The notes beneath the pieces are model-generated. The model had not been told where the DNA came from. It searched no databases and worked only from the letters and a program-made list of their open reading frames with translations. A stretch of 64,000 nucleotides of DNA, taken from contig NZ_LN907858.1 of NCBI RefSeq assembly GCF_001460635.1, positions 930,001 to 994,000 on the forward strand, written 5' to 3'. The DNA is from Helicobacter typhlonius. GTDB lineage: Bacteria > Campylobacterota > Campylobacteria > Campylobacterales > Helicobacteraceae. The number at the start of each line of letters is the position of its first letter. The stretch's first letter is position 1. Below, piece by piece: positions 35,926 through 47,339 of this stretch. The translations under genes were made by a program, and so were the position numbers.

Positions 35926-35959
35926 GCTTTTAGATTCTAAATTTATAGAATCTAAAAGC
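35926..35959. terminator. Bidirectional hairpin between yhcH-like gene and ligA
   Basis: GCTTTTAGATTCTA and TAGAATCTAAAAGC form a perfect 14-bp stem with an AATTTA loop. It lies between the two convergent stops. The A and T tracts within the stem ends give U-rich tails on both strands. Confidence 0.7.
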
Positions 35960-35976
35960 CTCATATTCCTAAGATA

Positions 35977-37980
<2,004 letters not shown>

Positions 37981-38036
37981 TTATGTATTTTGCGATAGAA
38001 TTGTATCATTTTAGTTTTAAGTTTTGGAGGTAGGCT

Positions 38037-39005
38037 TTGGCAAAAGCACAAGAATCAATCGACAAAACCACTTCGCTCCACCTCAACAACGAAGTGCAGT
38101 TTTTATGCTTCACACTCGAAGAAGAAAAAGATGGCACAAATCAACTCTATGCAATGAATGTGTTTAAAATACGCGAAATTATTTACTATGACAACGAGCT
38201 TACTGAAACTGCAGGGGATAATAGCGGTGTTGTGCTAGGCTACCTCACGGTGCGTGATGAGACAATTCCTCTTGTAGATATGAGACGATGGCTCTATTAT
38301 AGCAAAGAAGATCCAGATAGAGACTTGAGGGAATTTTCACTTAATACTAGAAAAAGTCTTGTAGTTATTTGTAATTTTTCTAACAATACCGTTGGGCTTA
38401 AGATTATGGGTGTAAGGCGCATTATCCACAGAAGTTGGCAAGATATTGATACTGGCTCGAATCTCGGCATAGATAGCGATATGAAGATTACGGCTACTAC
38501 AAAGTATGATGATGGCTCAGTGATACAAATCCTTGATGTAGAAAGAATGCTTACCGAAGCTTTCCCATCAGTAGGTGCTGCGGACGAGCTAGAACTCAAT
38601 GATTTGGGCAAAATTGTAACCGATAAAATTGTGCTTTTGGCAGAAGATTCTAAACCTGCGGCAAAATCTCTCCAAAAAATCATCGAAACGCTTGATATAG
38701 AATACTTTACTTTCCCTAATGGCAAGGCTTTGCTTGATTATCTCCATAATCCGGGAGTGGCTGCAAGAATAGGTGCTATCATTACAGATTTAGAAATGCC
38801 TATTATATCGGGCTTTGAAGTGCTTAAAAATATCAAAGAAACGCCAGCGACTTGCCATATACCCGTAATTATTAATTCATCAATGAGTAGTGATAGCAAT
38901 CATCAAATGGCGGAGCGTCTCAAAGCGGATGGATTCATAACCAAATCTAATCCAGCAGAAGTCGAACAAGCCCTACGCAAGCTTCTTACAGATATGGATT
39001 TTTAA
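38037..39005 (+). CDS. cheV: Chemotaxis coupling protein CheV
   Basis: CheV joins chemoreceptors to CheA and carries a receiver domain. Residues about 20-175 are the CheW-like domain (QFLCFTLEEEKDGTNQLYAMNVFKIREIIYY, GYLTVRDETIPLVDMRRWL); about 200-322 are the receiver, with LLAEDSKPAAKSL, the phospho-acceptor in IITDLEMPIISGFEVL and late Ser/Lys switch residues. The start is TTG with GGAGG seven bases upstream. Helicobacter usually has several CheV proteins; I cannot say which of them this is. Confidence 0.93.
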   Translation: MAKAQESIDKTTSLHLNNEVQFLCFTLEEEKDGTNQLYAMNVFKIREIIYYDNELTETAGDNSGVVLGYLTVRDETIPLVDMRRWLYYSKEDPDRDLREFSLNTRKSLVVICNFSNNTVGLKIMGVRRIIHRSWQDIDTGSNLGIDSDMKITATTKYDDGSVIQILDVERMLTEAFPSVGAADELELNDLGKIVTDKIVLLAEDSKPAAKSLQKIIETLDIEYFTFPNGKALLDYLHNPGVAARIGAIITDLEMPIISGFEVLKNIKETPATCHIPVIINSSMSSDSNHQMAERLKADGFITKSNPAEVEQALRKLLTDMDF

Positions 39006-39035
39006 TCAAATATTTCACTTATAAAAGGCAAAACT

Positions 39036-40781
39036 ATGTTACGAACTCATTTGTGCGCAGAATTAGGAACAGAACATATCGGGCAAGAAGTGCAAGTTTG
39101 CGGCTGGTGCAATACTTACAGAGACCACGGAGGTGTAGTTTTTATTGATTTGCGCGATAAAAGTGGTATTGTCCAACTTGTATGCGACCCAAGCACTCAA
39201 GCTCACACTATCGCTTCAAGTGTGCGCGATGAATATGTACTCGTTGCAAAAGGTAAAGTAAGAGCAAGAGGTGCAGGACTTGAAAACCCAAAGTTAAAGA
39301 CAGGTATGATAGAAGTCGTGCTAAACTCACTTATTATTGAAAATAAATCCCCAACCCCACCCATTGCCATAGGCGATGAAAATGTAAATGAGGAGCTAAG
39401 GCTTAAATATCGTTATTTGGATTTGCGCTCACCTAAAGCATATAATATATTCAAAATCCGCTCTGATGCAGCTATTGCTACACGTAATAGTTTGCAAAAA
39501 ATGGGCTTTTTAGAAGTAGAAACGCCTATACTTACAAAAGCCACACCTGAAGGGGCAAGGGATTATCTTGTGCCCTCACGCGTTCATCAAGGTGAGTTTT
39601 ACGCACTACCCCAAAGCCCACAGCTTTTTAAACAACTCCTTATGATGAGTGGCTTTGACAAATATTTTCAAATCGCAAAATGCTTCCGCGATGAGGATTT
39701 ACGCGCTGATAGGCAGCCTGAATTTACGCAAATTGACATTGAAATGAGTTTTTGTGAGCAAGAGGATATTATTAGTGTAGCAGAGAATCTACTTAAAGAT
39801 ATTTTTAGTGCGTGCGGTAGGGAGATTGAAATACCTTTTATGCGTATGCCTTATGCACAAGCTATGGAATCTTATGGAAGCGACAAGCCCGATTTACGCT
39901 TTTGTATGCCGCTTGTAGAGGTGGGAGATTTGTTTATAGAATCAAGCAATGAGATTTTTAAAAATATCGCACAAGATTCTAAAAACAATCGCATTAAAGC
40001 TCTATGCGTCAAAGGTGGAGATACATTCTTTTCACGCAAAAGCTTAGGCGAGGCGGAGGATTTTGTGCGTAAGTTTGGTGCAAAAGGGCTAGCCTATATT
40101 CAAGTAAAAGAAAATGAACTCAAAGGTCCTTTAGTCAAATTTATCTCGCAATCTGCACTCAATGAGCTTGTATCGCGCGTAAAAGCAGAGGTTGGCGATA
40201 TTATTTTCTTTGGCGCAGGAGCTAAAAAAATAGTATGGGATTATATGGGGAGATTGCGTCTTAAAGTTGCTGAAGATATGAAGCTTATTAATGAAAATGA
40301 ATATAAATTCTTATGGGTGGTGGATTTTCCTATGTTTGAAAAAGATGAGGGTAAAACAAAAGCCCTACATCACCCTTTTACAATGCCAAAAGATTTAAGC
40401 AAAGATGATGTAGAGGAGATAGAATCTATTGCCTATGATGTTGTGCTCAATGGCATTGAGCTTGGCGGGGGAAGTATTAGAATCCATAAAGATTCTATCC
40501 AAAAGCAAGTTTTTGAGTTACTTGGCATTAGCGATGAGGAGGCAAAAGAGAAATTTGGCTTCTTGCTTGAGGCATTAAGCTTTGGTGCACCTCCACACGG
40601 GGGCATTGCTATTGGATTTGATAGACTGATAATGCTTTTAAGCAAGGCGCAAAGTATCCGCGATGTTATCGCATTCCCCAAAACACAAAAGGCGACTTGT
40701 CCCCTTACTCAAGCTCCAAGTATAGTGAGCAATGAACAGCTTAAAGAACTTCATATCCGCGTAAAAAATGAACTAAAATAA
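39036..40781 (+). CDS. aspS: Aspartyl-tRNA synthetase, probably non-discriminating
   Basis: The 581-residue class IIb enzyme shows the N-terminal OB fold ([31 protein letters not shown]), motif 2 ([23 protein letters not shown]), the bacterial GAD insert and motif 3 ([13 protein letters not shown]). Many epsilon-proteobacteria lack AsnRS and use a non-discriminating AspRS that also charges tRNA-Asn, to be amidated by GatCAB; this is an inference from the lineage. It begins 31 bases after cheV. Confidence 0.96.
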   Translation: MLRTHLCAELGTEHIGQEVQVCGWCNTYRDHGGVVFIDLRDKSGIVQLVCDPSTQAHTIASSVRDEYVLVAKGKVRARGAGLENPKLKTGMIEVVLNSLIIENKSPTPPIAIGDENVNEELRLKYRYLDLRSPKAYNIFKIRSDAAIATRNSLQKMGFLEVETPILTKATPEGARDYLVPSRVHQGEFYALPQSPQLFKQLLMMSGFDKYFQIAKCFRDEDLRADRQPEFTQIDIEMSFCEQEDIISVAENLLKDIFSACGREIEIPFMRMPYAQAMESYGSDKPDLRFCMPLVEVGDLFIESSNEIFKNIAQDSKNNRIKALCVKGGDTFFSRKSLGEAEDFVRKFGAKGLAYIQVKENELKGPLVKFISQSALNELVSRVKAEVGDIIFFGAGAKKIVWDYMGRLRLKVAEDMKLINENEYKFLWVVDFPMFEKDEGKTKALHHPFTMPKDLSKDDVEEIESIAYDVVLNGIELGGGSIRIHKDSIQKQVFELLGISDEEAKEKFGFLLEALSFGAPPHGGIAIGFDRLIMLLSKAQSIRDVIAFPKTQKATCPLTQAPSIVSNEQLKELHIRVKNELK

Positions 40782-40790
40782 GGAGGCAAT

Positions 40791-41102
40791 ATGAAACTTT
40801 ATAGTGTTGCTTATATACCACAAAGTTATGAAGTCTTAGGGCTTGTCAAAGGCTCAATGGTGCAGTCAAAGCATATAGGACGCGATATTATGGCGGGGCT
40901 TAAGGGCATTGTCGGTGGCGAGATTAAAGGCTATACCGAAATGCTTAATGACGCACGAAATATCGCTACTGAACGTATGATAGAAGAAGCACGCGCCCTT
41001 GGAGCAAATGGCATTATCGGTATTTCTTATGTCACTTCATCGCTTATGTCAAATACTTCAGAAGTGCTTGTATATGGCACTGCGGTAAAGATATTATCCT
41101 AA
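40791..41102 (+). CDS. YbjQ/UPF0145 heavy-metal-binding domain protein
   Basis: The 103-residue protein belongs to the YbjQ family, pentameric small proteins with an unproven metal-binding label. VLGLVKGSMVQSKHIGRDIMAGLKGIVGGEIKGYTEML and ALGANGIIGISYVTSSLM are characteristic. AAGGAGG precedes the ATG, ten bases after aspS. Its biochemical role is not known. Confidence 0.88.
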   Translation: MKLYSVAYIPQSYEVLGLVKGSMVQSKHIGRDIMAGLKGIVGGEIKGYTEMLNDARNIATERMIEEARALGANGIIGISYVTSSLMSNTSEVLVYGTAVKILS

Positions 41103-41128
41103 TATGAAGCTTTTAGAGTGCTAATCCA

Positions 41129-41761
41129 TTGAAATCCTACAAGCCCTCAACTCCCGCAGAGCCAAGCTCCAATGATACAAAGAACAGTGAGAGCGAACGC
41201 AAATTCTTCTTTGCTCTCTTTATCTTTATTTTCTATATTGGGGCGTGTATCCTCTTCGTGCTTCTCTATCGCCGCTTTATAGCCCAAGTGCCTATTGACC
41301 ATCATAGCTTTGTTGAGTTAGTAGGCAGAGCGATAGTGCTAAGCAAGTATCTTATAGCTGTCAATCTGCCTGTGCTGTTTCTTTTTAATCCCAAAATGCA
41401 AAGAAGCCATATCGTATTTGGAGTGTGTCTTGCTATTATTATAGTTTTTGTTCTTACAGGATTACATATCACACTTACATTGAGTGTGCAGATTGTTATG
41501 ATTCCGTGGTTTGTAATATGGCAAAGCTTTGCTATTGTTGGTAGCACACTTAAAGATTTTTTTAAGCACACGCCTCATCTTAAGGCTACGCTTGTGTTTT
41601 TTACCATATTAAAAATTATCATAGGTTTTTGCCTTGGGGCACTCTTTTTTGTCCTATGTATCATCTTGCAAATCTATAATTTTGACGGATATGATTTTAG
41701 CGGACTAAATTATGGAATCCCTTATCATAAACAAACAATGTTTCAAAGTTTTGGCTTTTAG
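41129..41761 (+). CDS. Hypothetical integral membrane protein
   Basis: The 210-residue protein has a polar N-terminus (about 25 residues rich in Ser, Glu and Lys) and then about five hydrophobic segments, including FFFALFIFIFYIGACILFVLLY, IVFGVCLAIIIVFVLTGL and KATLVFFTILKIIIGFCLGALFFVLCIIL. The only usable start in this frame is a TTG at 41129 with no strong ribosome site, so the beginning is uncertain. It follows the YbjQ gene by 26 bases on the same strand. I do not recognise the family. Confidence 0.6.
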   Translation: MKSYKPSTPAEPSSNDTKNSESERKFFFALFIFIFYIGACILFVLLYRRFIAQVPIDHHSFVELVGRAIVLSKYLIAVNLPVLFLFNPKMQRSHIVFGVCLAIIIVFVLTGLHITLTLSVQIVMIPWFVIWQSFAIVGSTLKDFFKHTPHLKATLVFFTILKIIIGFCLGALFFVLCIILQIYNFDGYDFSGLNYGIPYHKQTMFQSFGF

Positions 41762-41892
41762 AATCTTTGGTGCAGATTCTAGCTTTTTAATTTTTGTAAA
41801 TCTTTTTTGTCTTATTTGTTTCTTTTATTCTTGTTTTTTGAGGCAATGCGCTTTTATAAAGCACAAAGCCTATGCTTCTTTAGATTCTTATC

Positions 41893-42525
41893 TTAGAAGT
41901 TAAAAATATAACGCAGTCCAAGATTATAGTCATATGAAGCTGTCATTTTGATTTTGTTGCCTTGATTATCTCCATCAAAAATAGTAGTTTTTGTAAATGG
42001 CACGCGAGCAGCAATTTCTAGCCCATAATGCTTAGCAAACACACTACGCAAACCAAAATTTAAACCTGCACTAAAAGCAGTTTTTTTAACATTTTTTGAA
42101 TCTGCAATATCCTTACCAATATCTTTACCCCAAGTATTTGCACCTGCTCCAGCTCCTAAGAAAAAACCAAGGTTTGCATTAGGGCGAGCGATAAAATTAT
42201 AGAGCATATCAATATTTACTCCATAATCCATTAGAGTTCCTCTAAATTTTTGACCCACATCTTTTCCAATTGTATTTACATTTATATAGTAGCGCAATCC
42301 AAAGTTAGGAGTAAAGAATTGCTTATAACCAGCAATAAATGCAAAGGTTATGCCATTATAATCTTTCTTACTAATAGTGTCTCCACTAGCATTTAAAATT
42401 TTAATATGAGGAGTTCCATAACCTACGGCATTACCTCCAAACACACCACTCTCTTCAGCCACAAGCGGCGAAGCCACAAAAAATAAAATTACAGCCAACC
42501 TTGCAAACAATTTTTTTGTTTTCAT
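41893..42525 (-). CDS. Outer-membrane protein of the Helicobacter OMP type, poly-G promoter
   Basis: The start is the ATG at 42525 (MKTKKLFARLAVILFFVASPLVA), with a TTG six bases before it as the alternative. A signal peptide is followed by a barrel protein of about 190 residues (FTPNFGLRYYINVNTIG, AFSAGLNFGLRSVFAKHYGLEIAARVPF) ending YNLGLRYIFNF, with the terminal Phe required by the BAM complex. This is the small Helicobacter outer-membrane protein family. Upstream, on its strand, lies an 18-base G tract immediately before TAGAAT, so expression is likely to switch by slippage. Confidence 0.85.
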   Translation of the reverse strand: MKTKKLFARLAVILFFVASPLVAEESGVFGGNAVGYGTPHIKILNASGDTISKKDYNGITFAFIAGYKQFFTPNFGLRYYINVNTIGKDVGQKFRGTLMDYGVNIDMLYNFIARPNANLGFFLGAGAGANTWGKDIGKDIADSKNVKKTAFSAGLNFGLRSVFAKHYGLEIAARVPFTKTTIFDGDNQGNKIKMTASYDYNLGLRYIFNF

Positions 42526-42572
42526 TGTCAAACCACCCTTTTTTATTTTACAAATGCATAAGCGCTATTCTA

Positions 42573-42590
42573 CCCCCCCCCCCCCCCCCC
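42573..42590. repeat. 18-base poly-C tract (poly-G on the coding strand) in a promoter region
   Basis: Eighteen consecutive C residues end 48 bases before the ATG of the outer-membrane protein gene. On the gene's own strand the G tract is followed directly by TAGAAT, a plausible -10 box, so the tract fills the spacer between -35 and -10. Its length would set the promoter strength. Confidence 0.9.
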
Positions 42591-42666
42591 GATTTTGCTT
42601 AAAAGCAAAAGGTTTTTTGAGGTTTATCTATTTTTTTAGAGAAAAAGTAACATTATTTGATAATTT

Positions 42667-42846
42667 TTATATTTCTATTCTATGCTTGCATTTGAGACAT
42701 TCACGCACTTGTTTTTTGCGATATTCACGCTCTACGCTTATTCCGCCACATTGCGGACATTTCTCTTTGATAGGCTCAAATTTTGAGATAAAAGTGCATT
42801 TTGGATAGCCATTACACGCGATAAATACGAATAAAAATTTTATGGG
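42667..42846 (-). pseudogene. Relic of a topoisomerase I C-terminal zinc finger
   Basis: On the minus strand this frame reads FIACNGYPKCTFISKFEPI, then KEKCPQCGGISVEREYRKKQ and ECLKCKHRIEI with a stop at 42667. This is the C4 zinc-finger pattern of the TopA C-terminus (acNGYPkC, CPxCG, verrxrk, CxxC). There is no start codon or upstream core enzyme; the sequence loses coding sense at about 42846. Most of the 480 bases between the outer-membrane gene and efp (42526-43011) are this relic, the C tract and AT-rich sequence; I see no other gene there. Confidence 0.7.
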
Positions 42847-43011
42847 TGGGGATTATCTATGGATACTTTCATCAAAGCAAAATTTACACTAACAAACTGC
42901 CTCGATTTAAAAGTATTGTTTTTGGGATTTAATATCTTTGCAAGTAGCACCAATTTGGGCTACTCATATTGCTGAAACTTATTACTAAGATCCTATGATA
43001 GATTCTTAAAA

Positions 43012-43575
43012 CTATTTTACCTTTTCTAAATATTCGCCTGTCTCGGTATTTACCTTGATTTTCTCTCCCTCTAGCACGTGGAAAGGCACTTGCACCACCA
43101 CACCAGTTTCAAGTGTAGCAGGTTTTTTGCCTCCGCTACTCGTATCGCCTTTGAAGTTTGGTGCAGTCTCGGTAATCACAAGCTCCACCACAAGTGGCAC
43201 ATCGACAGAAATTGCCTTATTATTGTGGAATAGAACCTGCGCATTCATACCATCAATAAGCCATTTTGCCGCATCGCCTACTTGTTCATCGTTTAGCCCT
43301 ATTTGCTCATAGGTAGCGGTATCCATAAACTGAAACACACCATCATCGTGGTATAAAAACTGCATTGTGTTTTCTTGTAAATTTGGTTCTTCGCATTTAT
43401 CCCCTGCGTGAAAAGTTTTTTCAATCACTTTGCCATCAAGAAAAGATTTGATTTTTGCCCGCACAAATGCCGCGCCTTTGCCGGGTTTTACGTGCTGATA
43501 CTCGGTGATTCTATATGGAATCCCATCAATTTCAATCTTTAGTCCTTTTTTGAGTTCGCTCATTCCTATTGCCAT
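43012..43575 (-). CDS. efp: Elongation factor P
   Basis: EF-P relieves ribosome stalling at polyproline stretches. I start at the ATG at 43575 ([23 protein letters not shown]), six bases after AAAGGA; a longer frame of 29 residues upstream is not family-like. The product has 187 residues. The tip lysine is in [14 protein letters not shown], the site that is lysylated in many bacteria. Domain II and III ([27 protein letters not shown]) are complete. Confidence 0.95.
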   Translation of the reverse strand: MAIGMSELKKGLKIEIDGIPYRITEYQHVKPGKGAAFVRAKIKSFLDGKVIEKTFHAGDKCEEPNLQENTMQFLYHDDGVFQFMDTATYEQIGLNDEQVGDAAKWLIDGMNAQVLFHNNKAISVDVPLVVELVITETAPNFKGDTSSGGKKPATLETGVVVQVPFHVLEGEKIKVNTETGEYLEKVK

Positions 43576-43689
43576 TTTGTATCCTTTGAAGTAGTAAAAT
43601 TGTTCAAAAGCGCGTATTATAGCATTTGAGTAAATTTTTTTCAATTGTAGGGATTTAGACATACTTAAGATTTGTTGAGGGGGATATGC

Positions 43690-44678
43690 TTACCATAGGG
43701 GCAAAAAGATTCCTGCACCTAGGTTGAGCGAAGCAGTGCTTACAAAATCTTCGCTTGGTTTGCCATCAAACATAAATCTGTATGTCCCCTCTATAAAGAA
43801 TATATGATTTAATGAAAAAACAATTCCAATTTCCCAAAAAAAGGATAAGTGTTTTTAAGCTCTTTGTTAATCACAAATCCACCCATGGCTATACATTCTT
43901 GAGCCATAATCAGTTAAAGCACCTCCACCGATAAAGAGTGCGCCATTACTATTTTTATTATAATAGCCCCGACCAACCCTTATATTCCAACCGAGCAATT
44001 TTTGTTCAAAGTTTAATCCACTGAGATAAACACCCTCCCAACTGCAGGAGCCGTAGCGATCACCAGTGCATTGAAAATCGTGTTCGCTATCAATTGTCGT
44101 AAAGCTATAGTTACCATAAAGGATATTTGCATTTAAATATAAACCGCTTGTTCGTTGCAAAAAGACACCTGCTTTTAGTATATATGGGATTATAAACGAA
44201 ATCAAATCTCCAGATTTAATACTCTTACTCAAACGAATTGTGCCACTATTGTTGCCATTAGAGATATAAGGTATAGGAACCATATATTTGCAGTTCCTAT
44301 ACCCACATCACCCCCTAAAACAAATCCAAAATGCCAGTCTCTGTTTATTCTTTTTAGTTCTTTATGCTTCTTTTTTGTATATTTCGCACTATCACAAGAG
44401 GTATTATTTCCAAGTTTGCAGGCTTTGTTAAAAAACTCATATGATTTTTCATAATCACCTAAATCAAAAGCTTCATTTGCTAATTTGTTACAATCAACCA
44501 CATCGCCTCCATCACAAGTTCCCTCACCTAGCCTTTTAAAATTTCCTGCTTGCGCTTTTTTCACAACCTTTGAGATATGCCCCTCATCATCCCATGCAAC
44601 ACGTCCAGTTTTTAAATCTGTAAGAATAAAAAGAAAGTCATAATCTATTCGTATATTTTCCCAGCCTAAGATTCCCAT
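43690..44678 (-). pseudogene. Decayed LpoB-like / Sel1-repeat / barrel protein gene, two frameshifts
   Basis: Three frames join into one protein. The 5' part (44678 down) reads YDFLFILTDLKTGRVAWDDEGHIS, like the end of LpoB/CsgG-type lipoproteins, then a Sel1-like repeat with CDGGDVVDCNKLANEAFDLGDYEKSYEFFNKACKLG. At about 44284 an ATATAT run is two bases off; dropping one AT restores GIGTANMVPIPYIS and the next frame. At about 43884 GGG carries one extra G; removing it gives SHGGFVINKEL and the last frame, which ends with barrel-like SLNLGAGIFLPLW at 43690. The N-terminal signal part upstream of 44678 is also missing. It may be a pseudogene, or sequence errors may be involved. Confidence 0.7.
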
Positions 44679-44843
44679 TCGCTCGGCGATGTGCTTTCTT
44701 GCAATTTTAGTTCTTTACATTTTCTAATCGCCTAAATCCTTATAGTAAAATAAAACGCGTATTATAACAGAAAATCATCGATTTTATCGTGCGTGGGCTT
44801 TAAAAAAGCCACTCACACATAGTTTGTGTTGTTCTTGTCGCAG

Positions 44844-46328
44844 CTAAATAGCACAAAATGGCATTTGTAGAGTTTCCGCAGTTTTTGAACGACACTCATT
44901 AAAACGAGTGATATTTTCCTCCATAGAGCGTCCATATGAGGGTACCATTTGCGTAAGTTTTTCTCGCCAATCACTAGAGTTCATCTTATCACCAAAGCAT
45001 CGTTCAAGCACCTGAAGCATAATATTCACCACGGTTGAAGCACCCGGAGACGCACCGAGCAACGCCGCCAAAGTGCCATCTTGTGAGGTAATCACCTCCG
45101 TGCCAAATTGCAAACTTCCTCTGCCATTCGCGTCTTTTTTGATGATTTGCACTCTTTGCCCGGCAAACATCGCTCGCCAATCTTTAAACTCCGCCGCAGG
45201 AATAAACACATTGAGCTTTTTCATTCTCTGTCTATCCAGCATTAGAATCTGCTTAATGAGATACACTGTCAAAGGCACATTATCAATTCCCGCCTGAATC
45301 ATAGGCAAGAGGTTATTTGCGCGCATAGACAAAGGGAAGTCAAAAAAACTGCCGTGTTTCAAAAACTTTGTATTAAATCCCGCATAAGGTCCAAAAAGTA
45401 ATTCTTTCTTGTCATTAATAATGCGCGTATCCAAGTGTGGCACAGACATAGGTGGGTCGCCAATAGAGGCTTTACCATAGATTTTAGCGTGGTGCTTATC
45501 GATAATATCGCGATTTTTACATACGAGCCATAGCCCACCTACAGGGAATCCACCATAACCCCTACCCTCAGGTATCCCACTCTTTTGCAATAATGGAAAC
45601 GAACCACCACCAGCACCCAAAAATACAAACTTCGTCTTCACTTGTTTTTTTGTGCCATTTTGCTTATCAAGCACATCCAAAAGCCAAGCGTTGCCATCTT
45701 TATTAATATCACAGACTTTATGATTTACATAGACATCAAATCCATCTTTTTGGCTAAGCTTGTCCTTAAATTGTCGCACAATCTCGCCAAAATTGACATC
45801 ACTACCCTCCTCCATATAGGTAACCGCTATACTCTGCTTGTCATCTCGCCCCTCTAGGAGAAGTGGCGCCCATTGTTTGATTTGATCTCTATCCTCGGAA
45901 TAGTGCATATTTGAAAAAAGTGGGCAAGTTTTGAGCGTTTCATAACGTTGTTTCAAAAAAGACACGATATCATCTACGACAAAGCTAAGATGTGGCACAG
46001 GATTCAAAAAAGTTTTAGGCTCTTTGAGAATCCCAACCCGCACACAATATGCCCAAAACTCTTTGCTAAGCTCGTATTGTTGATTAATACTCACAGCCTT
46101 TGTAATATCAATACTACCATCTGCCTTTTTAGGTGTGTAGTTTAACTCACAAAAAGATTGATGTCCTGTCCCTGCGTTGTTCCAACACATACTGCTCTCC
46201 AACGCCACATCTTCAAGCATTTCATACACGCTTATATGCGCAGAAGGTTGAAGCTCCTTTATCATCGCCGCTAAGGTGAAGCTCATCACACCCCCACCAA
46301 CCAAAACTATGTCTGCATCTTCACCCAT
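44844..46328 (-). CDS. mqo: Malate:quinone oxidoreductase
   Basis: Mqo is a membrane-associated FAD enzyme that oxidises malate to oxaloacetate and reduces the quinone pool; epsilon-proteobacteria use it in the citric acid cycle. The 494-residue protein begins with the FAD loop VLVGGGVMSFTLAAMI, followed by ESSMCWNNAGTGHQSFCELNYTP, GAGGGSFPLLQKSGIPEGRGYGGFPVGG and the late SPGASTVVNIMLQVLERCF. It is the classical long Mqo type. The 254 bases upstream are AT-rich and hold no gene. Confidence 0.93.
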   Translation of the reverse strand: MGEDADIVLVGGGVMSFTLAAMIKELQPSAHISVYEMLEDVALESSMCWNNAGTGHQSFCELNYTPKKADGSIDITKAVSINQQYELSKEFWAYCVRVGILKEPKTFLNPVPHLSFVVDDIVSFLKQRYETLKTCPLFSNMHYSEDRDQIKQWAPLLLEGRDDKQSIAVTYMEEGSDVNFGEIVRQFKDKLSQKDGFDVYVNHKVCDINKDGNAWLLDVLDKQNGTKKQVKTKFVFLGAGGGSFPLLQKSGIPEGRGYGGFPVGGLWLVCKNRDIIDKHHAKIYGKASIGDPPMSVPHLDTRIINDKKELLFGPYAGFNTKFLKHGSFFDFPLSMRANNLLPMIQAGIDNVPLTVYLIKQILMLDRQRMKKLNVFIPAAEFKDWRAMFAGQRVQIIKKDANGRGSLQFGTEVITSQDGTLAALLGASPGASTVVNIMLQVLERCFGDKMNSSDWREKLTQMVPSYGRSMEENITRFNECRSKTAETLQMPFCAI

Positions 46329-46582
46329 TCTAACCCCTTTCTAAATGCCTATGTGGTATAATAACCAAATCTTTTCTGTCCGCTTTATAAAATGTTTATA
46401 AAAAGTAAAATAAAACTATACTTTAGTTACCAAAATCGCTTTTTTATTCTTAATGTTACATTTTTTAGAATCTGCCACTAAAATCTTAACGAATATACCT
46501 AGGGCAAAATTCAAAAAACTCATAACACATACGCGAAGCACAACACCAATTAAAATGTGCAGAAGCATATTTTGCAAATCTT

Positions 46583-47308
46583 TTAGGATTTTATCCCTAC
46601 ATAAAGTGTAGAAATATTTGCACTATATCCTTTCATAAAATAGCTTGTGATGGCACGAGTTTGGAGCTTTTTCTGTAAGGTTTGAGCACTCACAAAATCC
46701 TTTATGGAATTTGGCAGGTACTGATATGCGGCGTGATTATGCGAAATCAATCCCCCCACCAAAGGCAGAATCTTGCGTGTATAAAAGCGCATTAACCGCT
46801 GCAAAATCCCAACATTTTCATCATTCATAAATTCCAAAATGACGAGCACCCCGCCCTTTTTCAGCACACGCGCAAATTCATCGAGAGCAGAATCTAGTGC
46901 CACGACATTGCGCAAACCATAGGCAATTGATAGAATATCCACGCTTTCAGATTCTATATTGAGTGCTTTTGCTTCGCCTATTTCAAGTTTTAGCTTTTCA
47001 TTGAGTGGAGCAAGCTTTTCTTTTGCGACATCAAGCATACCTTTTGAAGGATCAATGCCGCGCATTTGTTTTATTTGTTTATGTGCTTTTTTTGCCTGAT
47101 TGTCCCAATGCCACAACATATCGCCGGTGCCACACGCCACATCAAGCACACATTCTATTTCATCTTTGCCTAATGCTTCAAACGCCTTTTTGCAACCCGT
47201 TACACGCCAAGTTACATCAATACCCAAGCTCATTACGCGATTTGCTCTATCATAGCTTGGTGCAATTTCATTAAACATATTCACAATTTGCTCTTGTTTA
47301 TCACTCAT
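46583..47308 (-). CDS. ubiE: Menaquinone/ubiquinone methyltransferase UbiE (MenG)
   Basis: This SAM-dependent methyltransferase makes the last C-methylation of menaquinone. Motifs are FNEIAPSYDRANRVMSLGIDVTWR, the SAM loop LDVACGTGDMLWHWD, GIDPSKGMLDVAKEKL, LSIAYGLRNV and ILEFM. The ATG at 47308 fits the family. In the direction of transcription it follows argH after 31 bases, with an AGAATCTAGATTCT palindrome between them. Confidence 0.93.
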   Translation of the reverse strand: MSDKQEQIVNMFNEIAPSYDRANRVMSLGIDVTWRVTGCKKAFEALGKDEIECVLDVACGTGDMLWHWDNQAKKAHKQIKQMRGIDPSKGMLDVAKEKLAPLNEKLKLEIGEAKALNIESESVDILSIAYGLRNVVALDSALDEFARVLKKGGVLVILEFMNDENVGILQRLMRFYTRKILPLVGGLISHNHAAYQYLPNSIKDFVSAQTLQKKLQTRAITSYFMKGYSANISTLYVGIKS

Positions 47309-47339
47309 CTTATGCCTTATTTAGAATCTAGATTCTTTT

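Noticed and set aside
42554-42808. Plus-strand frame with a run of prolines across the C tract
   Set aside because: The prolines come from the C tract itself, and the rest overlaps the opposite-strand topoisomerase relic. No ribosome site or family signal.
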